The notes beneath the pieces were generated by a model. It did no database searches. It saw nothing but the letters and a program-made list of their open reading frames with translations, and was not told the origin of the DNA. From the NCBI GenBank assembly GCA_020028375.1, contig JAHZNX010000030.1:1-13937 (forward strand): a stretch of DNA of 13,937 nucleotides. The letters run 5' to 3'. The stretch is from Betaproteobacteria bacterium. GTDB lineage: Bacteria; Pseudomonadota; Gammaproteobacteria; Burkholderiales; SG8-41. This document shows positions 6,241 to 12,764 of the stretch, piece after piece (position 1 is the first letter of the stretch; each line of letters opens with the position of its first letter). The position numbers and the translations under genes were made by a program.

Positions 6241-8605
6241 TTTCAGGCGCGGGGCGCAAAAACGACGGCAGGAGGGCGCCGGGGTCCGGAACGACGCCAA
6301 GCGGCCTCAGCACGGCGAGCGCCGACGCCTGCAATCGCCAGCACGGTGAGCGCAGGGCCGCCTGCGCGGCGGTGAGCGCCGTGTCGCGCGCGGCCCCGGC
6401 GCCGCCGCGCAGCCGCAGCGCTGCCGAGCGCACGCCGCAGGACGGATGCGCATCGAGCGCTGCCAGGATGCGCTCCATCTGCTGCTGCGGCGCCGGACGC
6501 TCGCGCAGCGCTACGGCAATGGCGCCTGCAAACGGTGTTGCCGGCTCCGCGGCGAGCACCCGCTCCATCGCGTCCCACATCACCTGCGCGTCGCCGGCGG
6601 ACGCGGCGGCTGTGGCACAGCGCAGCGCCTCGCTCAGCGACCAGGCGACTTCGAAGTCGCCGCGCGGCAGCTCGGCGAGGCTCTCCTCGAGGCGCGCCGT
6701 CAGCCGTCGCTGCACGTCCGCGTAGACCCCCGGCTCGAAGGCTCCGCCCGCGAACGACGGCGCGAGCCCGCGCAAAGCATCGGCAAGAGACATCGAGAAT
6801 GGGGTGGCCGCCGCCGCCGCGTCCGGGCAACGGCGCGCGCTATCCGGCTCGTGCCTGACCGGAGCGTCGCCGAGCGGCCCTCCAAACCGGGCGGCCTCGG
6901 GCGGCGGCGACAACGCACCTTCCTTGCCCGAGAAGACGGCGCGCACCGGGTCGTACACGAGGAAACCCAGGGTCGGCAGACCGCGGAACCATTCGGCGCG
7001 GCCCCACGCCAGCCGGGTGTCTTCGACGTGCCACTCATCGGCGCCGCCGCCGTCGAAGACGATGCCGACCCCGTTGGCGGTCGCCGCGCCCTGCGCGAGG
7101 ACGCCAGCGCGGTAGCGGTCGTCGCCTGCGGCATCCGCCAGTACGCCCACCGCGAGGTCGAGCCCCATGCCCTGCCCCACGCCGAACGCAAGCTCGTAGC
7201 GGTCGGCTCCGGACTCGTCGCGGAGAACGCCGATTGCCTCGTGCACGCCGGCGCCCTGCGCGTAGCGCACGGCTTCGTAGCGGTCGTTGCCGCCGCGGTC
7301 CCAAAGCAATCCCAGACCGTAGTAATAGCCCGCGCCCTGGGCATACATCTCCGCCTCGTAGCGGTCGTCGCCCGCGTCGTCGCGCAGGATGCCGATCCCG
7401 CCCCCGAGAAAAGCGCGGTAGCCGAGCGCTGCACCCTGGGCAAAGCTCAGGCCCCCGCCCCGCCCATAAGTATCGGGAAGCCCCTCCGCGATGTAGGTGT
7501 CGTTTCCGGTCTGGTCCCACAGCAGGCCCACGCCTCCCGCCAGGCCGAATCCCTGGCCGCCGGCGCGCAGGCGGTAGGTATCATTGCCGGCGAGGTCCAC
7601 GATCGCGCCGAGGCCGAACGCGGCCGCTCCCTCGCCGAACAGCTCGGCGGAGTAGCGGTCGTCCCCGGAAAAATCCGCCACGATCGAGGCGCCGGCGATC
7701 GCCGCACCGAGCCCCGGCCCCGCCATCGCGTAGACGTCGTTGCCGGAGAAATCGACGATCGCGGAAAGCCCGTGCACCACAAGGTCGGAGCCGCGGTAGC
7801 GATCGTCGCCGCCGAGGTCCACGATCACGGAGGTCGCGCCGTCCGCCGCCGGCGCGCGGAGGTAGGTATCGTTGCCGCCGGGATCCACGATCACCGCGGC
7901 GCCGGGCCAGTGCACATCCTCACCGCGGGTGCCGATCACTACCACGCCCACCGCCGAGTCGAATTGGGTGGCCCGTTCCGGGAACTCAATGCGTGCGCCG
8001 TTCTCGCGCAAGGCGCGCACGAAACGCGCCGTCGCGTTGAGAAACAGGGTCGCCGCGCGGCGCAGCGTGGGCTCGTCGTAGCCCGCCGCGAGCTCGTTCA
8101 TCCGGCTCGCCGAGGGCGGGTTGTCGCGGAGCTCCGCAATGAGCGCCTGCGTGTCAACCGGATCGCCGCGCGCCGCCGACCGCAGGACGCGCTGCGCTTC
8201 CGCGAGCTCGCCGAGATACGGGTCGAGCAGCTCGAAAATGGGGACGGGGCCTGAATTCTGGAAAACCAGGCTCCGTCCCCAATTTCTCAAGGCGCCCGGT
8301 ACGGCACGGTCGAACAACGAGGCGGCGTCCGCCGCCGCCAGCGGCTCCGCCAGCAGCTCGCGCACTATTGGCGGCGCGGCGGGCGGCGGCTTCCCGTCGT
8401 AGCGTATGACGTTGTCGATCACCGACAGGGCGTCGGGACCGAGGCCGCGGCGCTCGAGGACCGCGTCAACGCGCGTGGCGAGGTCGGTGCGCGCGACGCC
8501 GGCGGGCGGAAGCGCTACGCAGGAAGTGACTAGAAGGCTCGCGGCGGCGCCGGCCGAGAGCCAAAGAAAAGTGATTCCTCGGTTGCGGGTTGAGCCAACG
8601 CTCAA
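6230..8605 (-). CDS. Large lipoprotein with eleven GxDxY solenoid repeats
   Basis: A 791-residue predicted lipoprotein with a hydrophobic leader and lipobox V-T-S-C (C29). A helical region follows (about 40-205). Eleven copies of a D-x-x-G-[NDA]-D-x-[YW] motif then start at about residues 241, 263, 285, 311, 337, 364, 409, 436, 463, 491 and 518, mostly 22 then 26-28 residues apart. Copies are linked by glycine-rich strands such as Y-A-Q-G-A-G. The acidic G-N-D-x-Y turns recall calcium-binding RTX repeats, so a beta-solenoid is likely. A helical, HEAT-like tail (about 635-780) ends the protein. The TTG start is supported because TTGA overlaps the upstream gene's stop, implying coupled translation. 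Residues 107-124 come from an inserted palindrome. Function is unknown; surface exposure is inferred. Confidence 0.8.
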   Translation of the reverse strand: MSVGSTRNRGITFLWLSAGAAASLLVTSCVALPPAGVARTDLATRVDAVLERRGLGPDALSVIDNVIRYDGKPPPAAPPIVRELLAEPLAAADAASLFDRAVPGALRNWGRSLVFQNSGPVPIFELLDPYLGELAEAQRVLRSAARGDPVDTQALIAELRDNPPSASRMNELAAGYDEPTLRRAATLFLNATARFVRALRENGARIEFPERATQFDSAVGVVVIGTRGEDVHWPGAAVIVDPGGNDTYLRAPAADGATSVIVDLGGDDRYRGSDLVVHGLSAIVDFSGNDVYAMAGPGLGAAIAGASIVADFSGDDRYSAELFGEGAAAFGLGAIVDLAGNDTYRLRAGGQGFGLAGGVGLLWDQTGNDTYIAEGLPDTYGRGGGLSFAQGAALGYRAFLGGGIGILRDDAGDDRYEAEMYAQGAGYYYGLGLLWDRGGNDRYEAVRYAQGAGVHEAIGVLRDESGADRYELAFGVGQGMGLDLAVGVLADAAGDDRYRAGVLAQGAATANGVGIVFDGGGADEWHVEDTRLAWGRAEWFRGLPTLGFLVYDPVRAVFSGKEGALSPPPEAARFGGPLGDAPVRHEPDSARRCPDAAAAATPFSMSLADALRGLAPSFAGGAFEPGVYADVQRRLTARLEESLAELPRGDFEVAWSLSEALRCATAAASAGDAQVMWDAMERVLAAEPATPFAGAIAVALRERPAPQQQMERILAALDAHPSCGVRSAALRLRGGAGAARDTALTAAQAALRSPCWRLQASALAVLRPLGVVPDPGALLPSFLRPAPETRG
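8234..8286. repeat. REP-like palindrome inside a coding sequence
   Basis: Two 20-base arms, 8234-8253 and 8267-8286, are inverted copies matching at 18 of 20 positions, with the shared core GGGGACGG. The 13-base centre holds half of a second small hairpin, CTGG-AAAA-CCAG (8258-8269). The style (TTGGGGACGG...CCGTCCCC arms) resembles dispersed palindromes associated with REP-type IS200-like transposases. Here it lies within the lipoprotein gene and is translated in frame as residues 107-124 (R-N-W-G-R-S-L-V-F-Q-N-S-G-P-V-P-I-F). Confidence 0.85.
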
Positions 8606-9786
8606 TGGCCCGCCAGCTCATTCCACTGCGGCAGCAACACGATGCTGTTCGGGTTGTAGCCGCTGTTCTTTAGCGTGTCCACGCTGCCGATGACTTTTTC
8701 CGCTTTCAGATCGACGACAGTGATCGAACCGTCGCTCATTCCGGGCAGGTTGAGGAGCGCATTCTGAACGTAGGCGTAACGCCAGTCCTTGGTGAAAGCT
8801 ACGTGGTGCGCGCCCTCGGCCGTCGGAATCGACTTCAACAGCTTCGGCCTGGCCGGGTTGCCACTGATGTCGAATATGTGCAGGTGGCCGGGCTTCGCGG
8901 TGGTCACATACATACGGTTTGCCTTCATGTTGAAATAGATCTCCAGGGGGACACCGGCGCCTTGCGGGGCGAAATCATGCGCCTGCTCGACCGCGAAATC
9001 CTTCTTCGTGGAACTCCATGTGGCGGTCCACAGCGTGCCGCCGTACATGTTGGTCACATAGGCGACCGGCGGATTGGCCCCGGGGACGAACAGGATCTCC
9101 ACCGGCGCTTCGCGGGACGGCGATGGTTTTTTCGAAAGCTTGTAGGTGCCCAGTACCTTGCCCGTGCTCGCCTCCACCGCACTGATGACCTCACCCGCAT
9201 CGCCCAGGTCGGAAGCGCGAACGGTGCTGGTAAGGAGTATGCGGTCGATCCCGTTATGGACCGCGATGCCGTGAGGATAAGGCGCGGCCACCTTCACGGT
9301 CTTCAACGGCTTGTCGGTCTTCGCGTCGCCGACGATCATCGCCTGCGTGCCCATGCAGCTCAGGTACCAGTGCTTGTTGTCGTCCGAAAACACCACGTCC
9401 TCGCCGACGCCGCAACCCGGCACCGCGACGACCTGTATCTGATACGGCTGCTTCTTCATGTCGATCACGCGGAGCTCGCTCTTCCCGAGCGCGGTGATAT
9501 AGGCCTTGCTTTGGTCCCGGTTATAGAAGATGTGGTGGGCGACGAGATCAGGAGGTAGGGGCAGGTCCTGCACGATTTTCCCGAAGCTCTTGGAATTCGG
9601 ATCAACGTCTATGATCGCGATGCCTTCCTTGCGGGCCGGCGCGGCGATCGGCGTTTTCAATACCTTCAGCGAGTCCGCCGACTTGGTCTCGTAGTTGGCC
9701 ATGAGGTGGATTTGGCCCGCGGCGAGCGAGGGCACCAGCGCAAGCATCGCGGTGGCGCAAACCGGCAGTGCGAAGTTCTGGATCAT
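8602..9786 (-). CDS. Secreted YVTN-type beta-propeller protein
   Basis: A 394-residue exported protein with a signal peptide (1-24, S-L-A-A-G|Q), followed by repeated blades typical of YVTN/YncE-like propellers. Examples are Q-S-K-A-Y-I-T-A-L-G-K-S-E-L-R-V-I-D (92-109), R-M-Y-V-T-T-A-K-P-G-H-L-H-I-F-D and G-S-I-T-V-V-D-L-K. Conserved-looking histidines (H84-H85, H172, H327-H328) would face the central channel; C125 and C144 may form a disulfide. A binding or weak enzymatic role (lactonase-like or oxidase-like) is possible but not shown. AAGGAGG lies before ATG 9786. Its TGA overlaps the TTG start of the repeat lipoprotein, so the two proteins are made together and probably act together in the periplasm or at the surface. 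Confidence 0.85.
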   Translation of the reverse strand: MIQNFALPVCATAMLALVPSLAAGQIHLMANYETKSADSLKVLKTPIAAPARKEGIAIIDVDPNSKSFGKIVQDLPLPPDLVAHHIFYNRDQSKAYITALGKSELRVIDMKKQPYQIQVVAVPGCGVGEDVVFSDDNKHWYLSCMGTQAMIVGDAKTDKPLKTVKVAAPYPHGIAVHNGIDRILLTSTVRASDLGDAGEVISAVEASTGKVLGTYKLSKKPSPSREAPVEILFVPGANPPVAYVTNMYGGTLWTATWSSTKKDFAVEQAHDFAPQGAGVPLEIYFNMKANRMYVTTAKPGHLHIFDISGNPARPKLLKSIPTAEGAHHVAFTKDWRYAYVQNALLNLPGMSDGSITVVDLKAEKVIGSVDTLKNSGYNPNSIVLLPQWNELAGH

Positions 9787-9898
9787 GATCGGCCTCCTTG
9801 GAAACGTTTCGCCCGGCCGGCAAGATCCCGGATACTCTCACCTTGAGCGAGCCCGCATACTATGAACCTCCAATATCTCCCGGGCAATCCCGTGCCTC
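9787..9898. promoter_or_regulatory. Divergent intergenic region with palindrome GAAACGTTTC
   Basis: These 112 bases separate the propeller operon (-) from the membrane protein (+) and must hold both promoters. A perfect 10-bp palindrome, GAAACGTTTC (9801-9810), abuts the propeller gene's Shine-Dalgarno and could be an operator. The propeller start codon itself lies in another palindrome, GATCATGATC (9781-9790). I see no convincing -35/-10 pair in either direction. Confidence 0.35.
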
Positions 9899-11407
9899 AT
9901 GTTTCCAGCGCCCGAGCGTAGCCAGAAATGTAGAGGCTTGATTCCCTTGAGGCGGACGCGCAAAGCACTTCTCGCCGGCGCAGCGCTCGCCGGCGCGCTG
10001 CCCCTCGCGGGGCCGGCGCTGGCGCACGGCTTCGGCCAGCGCTATTCCCTGCCGATCCCGCTCTGGCTTTACCTGACTGGCGCCGGCCTGACCGTCGCCG
10101 CCTCCTTCGCGACGATCGCACTATTGGTGCGCAGGGTGCCCCCGGTACAAGACTACGATCGGATCGACCTGATGCGGCTGCCGATCGGCCGCGTGCTCGG
10201 TGCGCCGGTCGTGTTGCTCGGATTGCGACTGCTCGGCGTCGGGCTCTACCTGCTGGTCATTGCTGCCGGGCTGTTTGGTACGCAAAGCCCGTTGAAGAAC
10301 ATCGCGCCGGCTATGGTCTGGGCGATCTGGTGGGTCGGCATGGCGTACGTGTCGGCGTTGCTCGGCAACCTGTGGGCGCTCGTCAATCCTCTCGATACGC
10401 TGTTCGCCTGGGCTGAGTTCATTTGGAGGCGACTGCGGCCCGGACAGCCGCTTGCGCTCGGGTTGCGCTATCCGGAATCGTGTGGTGTCTGGCCGGCGGT
10501 TGCGCTTTTCCTCACGTTCATCTGGATGGAAATGGCGTGGGCGGCGAGCGACCACCCGGCAAGTCTGGCGGCCGCGATACTTGCGTACTCGGCGCTGACC
10601 TGGCTCGGGATGCTGCTCTACGGCCGCGCGGAGTGGCTGCGACGCGGCGAGGTCTTTTCGCTCGTATTCTCGCTCATCGCCCGCTTCGCCCCGACGGAGA
10701 CGCACGTCGCGAGTGCCAAGAAGTGGGAACTGCGCCCGTACGCAGTCGGGTTGCTCGTGAACGAGCCGCTGCCCGCATCGCAGATCGCGCTCGTCTTGTT
10801 GATTCTCGCTGCCGTGAGCTTCGACGGATTCCGGGATACGCCGGCCTGGACGGCGGCCGTCGACTGGCTCGGCCAAGACTTTCACCATTCAGCGGCCACG
10901 CTGGGAATCGCCGCCTCAGTCGCGCTGTTCCTTGCGGTCTATCTCGGTTTTTGCCGGCTGATCGCCCGCTACGGAGGGTCGCCCTCACGTGACGGCGTCG
11001 GACCGGTCGTCTGCCCTTCCGTTTCGCGGATCGCGGGTCTGTTCGTGCTGACTCTGGTTCCGATCTCGATCGCCTATCATCTCGCTCATTACCTGATGTT
11101 CCTGGCCATGGCCGCGCAGTATCTGATCCCGCTCGCTTCCGATCCTCTCGGCCTCGGCTGGAACCTCTTCGGCACCCGGAACTATTTCGTCCGTTTCGGA
11201 CTGATCGACGCCCGCATCGTTTGGTACGTGTCGGTTGCCGCGATCGTTGCGGGCCACGTCATCGCGCTCTACCTCGCTCACCTTCAGGCACTGCGGGAAT
11301 TTCGGGACCGGCAGGCGGCCCTGCGCAGCCAGTGGCCGATGCTGGCCCTGATGGTCTGCTATACGATGGTGAGCCTATGGATCATCGCTCAGCCGATCGT
11401 GGCTTGA
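9899..11407 (+). CDS. Polytopic membrane protein of unknown function
   Basis: A 502-residue integral membrane protein with a basic N-terminal leader (R-R-T-R-K then a hydrophobic stretch ending A-L-A-H) and about ten further membrane helices. After the leader comes H-G-F-G-Q-R-Y-S-L-P-I-P-L-W-L-Y, a signature I associate with large bacterial membrane proteins sometimes labelled fenitrothion hydrolase. That label is from memory and says little about the native role. A late helix carries S-I-A-Y-H-L-A-H-Y-L, where the two histidines could bind metal or heme. ATG 9899 has no Shine-Dalgarno; TTG 9938 or TTG 9947 are in-frame alternatives downstream of AGAGG. It diverges from the propeller operon and is convergent with the small lipoprotein ten bases away. 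Confidence 0.75.
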   Translation: MFPAPERSQKCRGLIPLRRTRKALLAGAALAGALPLAGPALAHGFGQRYSLPIPLWLYLTGAGLTVAASFATIALLVRRVPPVQDYDRIDLMRLPIGRVLGAPVVLLGLRLLGVGLYLLVIAAGLFGTQSPLKNIAPAMVWAIWWVGMAYVSALLGNLWALVNPLDTLFAWAEFIWRRLRPGQPLALGLRYPESCGVWPAVALFLTFIWMEMAWAASDHPASLAAAILAYSALTWLGMLLYGRAEWLRRGEVFSLVFSLIARFAPTETHVASAKKWELRPYAVGLLVNEPLPASQIALVLLILAAVSFDGFRDTPAWTAAVDWLGQDFHHSAATLGIAASVALFLAVYLGFCRLIARYGGSPSRDGVGPVVCPSVSRIAGLFVLTLVPISIAYHLAHYLMFLAMAAQYLIPLASDPLGLGWNLFGTRNYFVRFGLIDARIVWYVSVAAIVAGHVIALYLAHLQALREFRDRQAALRSQWPMLALMVCYTMVSLWIIAQPIVA

Positions 11408-11417
11408 TTTTTACTTC

Positions 11418-11621
11418 TCAGTACCCGCCGCCCGCCTGCTGCGCGCGGTCCTGCATTTGCTCCTGCATCTTGTCGATTCGCTGCTGCGCGCGGTCCTGGC
11501 TGCGCTTGCCCTCCTCCATCTCCTGCTTCTTGATGGAGGCCCCCGTCGCCGCCGTGGTCGCTGTATCGACCCCGCAACCGGCGAGCATCCCGATCACCAC
11601 CAGCATCCCGACGAATCTCAT
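11418..11621 (-). CDS. Small coiled-coil lipoprotein
   Basis: A 67-residue lipoprotein with lipobox M-L-A-G-C (C16) after a short hydrophobic leader. The mature part has a Thr/Ala-rich linker, then a charged, glutamine-rich helix (residues 30-62, with repeats such as D-R-A-Q-Q-R-I-D-K-M) that is probably a coiled coil, ending G-G-G-Y. AGGAGG seven bases upstream fixes the start. It lies 23 bases after the Kelch gene on the same strand and is probably the last gene of that operon. It may tether the exported Kelch protein or span the periplasm; both ideas are inference, and I do not recognise a named family. Confidence 0.78.
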   Translation of the reverse strand: MRFVGMLVVIGMLAGCGVDTATTAATGASIKKQEMEEGKRSQDRAQQRIDKMQEQMQDRAQQAGGGY

Positions 11622-11644
11622 GACCGCACCTCCTGCTCTCGTGG

Positions 11645-12736
11645 TCAGCCCAGCGTGAACGCTTCGTGTACCGCGCTCTGTACCCCGCCGCCCATGACCG
11701 GCCCTCCGCCGGCGATGTAGATGGCGTCGTCCAGCATCACCGCCCCCATGCCATGGCGTGGCGTCGGCATCGGCGCGAACGCTTCCCAGGTGTCGGTCGC
11801 CGGGTCGTAGGCCTCGTTCTGCCCGAAGACGCGGTCGGTGCCTTCACCGCCCATCACGAAGATCCTGCCGCGATACAGCACCGCGCCGTGCCCCGAGCGC
11901 GCGGTCGGCAGCGGGCGACGTGGCGCCCACGCGTCCTTCTGCGGGTCGTAGACGTGGTGGAGATTGGAGTTGGTGTGAAAGCTGTCCACGCGCCCGCCGA
12001 TGACGTGGATGAAGCTGCCGACGGTCAGCGTCCCGGTGTGATCGCGTCCGGTCGGCATGGGTGCAAGCGTTTCCCACCGGTCGGTCTTGGGGTCATAGGC
12101 AAGATGCCAGTCTACGGACTTCTTCGCGGGTGAGGTGTCGCCGGTCGCACCGCCCACGGCGTGCACCCGGCCGTTCAGCGCCACGCAGGCGATCGCGCCG
12201 CACCGGCCCGGCAGGCTCGCAATCCGGGTCCAGCGCGTTCCATCGTAGACGAAGCACAGGTCATCCGGCTTGCGATTCTGGTCGAGGTGGCCGCCGACCG
12301 CGTAGAGCCGGTTATCGAGCACCGCAACGCCAACGTGGTTGGCGCCTCTCGGCAGCGGGGCCTCATCCGTCCAGCGGTCCGACTTCGAGTCGTAGACCTG
12401 GTGATAGGGCCGGTCCACGCGCTGCTCCGCGTAGCCGCCGACCACGTGCATTCTCCCGGCCATCTCGACCGCCCACGCCATCTCGCTGCGCGGCAGCGGG
12501 AGCAGTGCACGAGAAGTCCAGCGGCCCTGGCTTGCGGCCTTGCGCGCCGGACTGTCGAACACGCGCTGGGTGGCCGCCGCATCCGGCAGGCCGATGCGAC
12601 CGGGCTTGCGCAGGCTTTCGTAGGCGTCGCCGTGGCCGGGCCCGTGAGCGCCGTGGTCCATCTGGGCGAAAACGGACGAGGCCATCAGCGCGCCCGCGCC
12701 GCCGATCAGAAACCTGCGACGATTCATCGTATGCAT
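11645..12736 (-). CDS. Tat-exported Kelch-repeat protein
   Basis: A 363-residue exported protein. The N-terminus N-R-R-R-F-L-I-G-G-A-G is a twin-arginine signal, with likely cleavage at V-F-A|Q (about residue 24). A short histidine-rich segment (H28, H31, H35) follows. Six Kelch repeats then form a propeller, each with a double glycine (near 100, 148, 195, 247, 296 and 343) followed by Y-D-x-x-x-D-x-W. Tat export suggests folding, perhaps with metal loading, before transport. The start may be ATG 12736 or ATG 12727; the second sits directly before the twin arginines. It follows the acyl-CoA dehydrogenase by 28 bases and precedes the small lipoprotein. Ligand or enzyme activity is unknown. Confidence 0.86.
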   Translation of the reverse strand: MHTMNRRRFLIGGAGALMASSVFAQMDHGAHGPGHGDAYESLRKPGRIGLPDAAATQRVFDSPARKAASQGRWTSRALLPLPRSEMAWAVEMAGRMHVVGGYAEQRVDRPYHQVYDSKSDRWTDEAPLPRGANHVGVAVLDNRLYAVGGHLDQNRKPDDLCFVYDGTRWTRIASLPGRCGAIACVALNGRVHAVGGATGDTSPAKKSVDWHLAYDPKTDRWETLAPMPTGRDHTGTLTVGSFIHVIGGRVDSFHTNSNLHHVYDPQKDAWAPRRPLPTARSGHGAVLYRGRIFVMGGEGTDRVFGQNEAYDPATDTWEAFAPMPTPRHGMGAVMLDDAIYIAGGGPVMGGGVQSAVHEAFTLG

Positions 12737-12764
12737 GGCGATTCCCCGTCCCCGCCTGCCGGCG

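Noticed and set aside
6446..8254. A 602-residue plus-strand frame opposite the lipoprotein
   Set aside because: It mirrors the GxDxY repeats on the minus strand, has no ribosome-binding site or domain, and the minus frame has a lipobox and coupled start.
6230..8605. RTX toxin secreted by a type I system
   Set aside because: The turns resemble RTX, but spacing is 22-28 residues rather than 9, there is a lipobox, and no ABC exporter or membrane-fusion gene is nearby.
12743..12757. Second copy of the GGGGACGG palindrome upstream of the Kelch gene
   Set aside because: Only a short CCCCGTCCCC match is present and no opposing arm follows.
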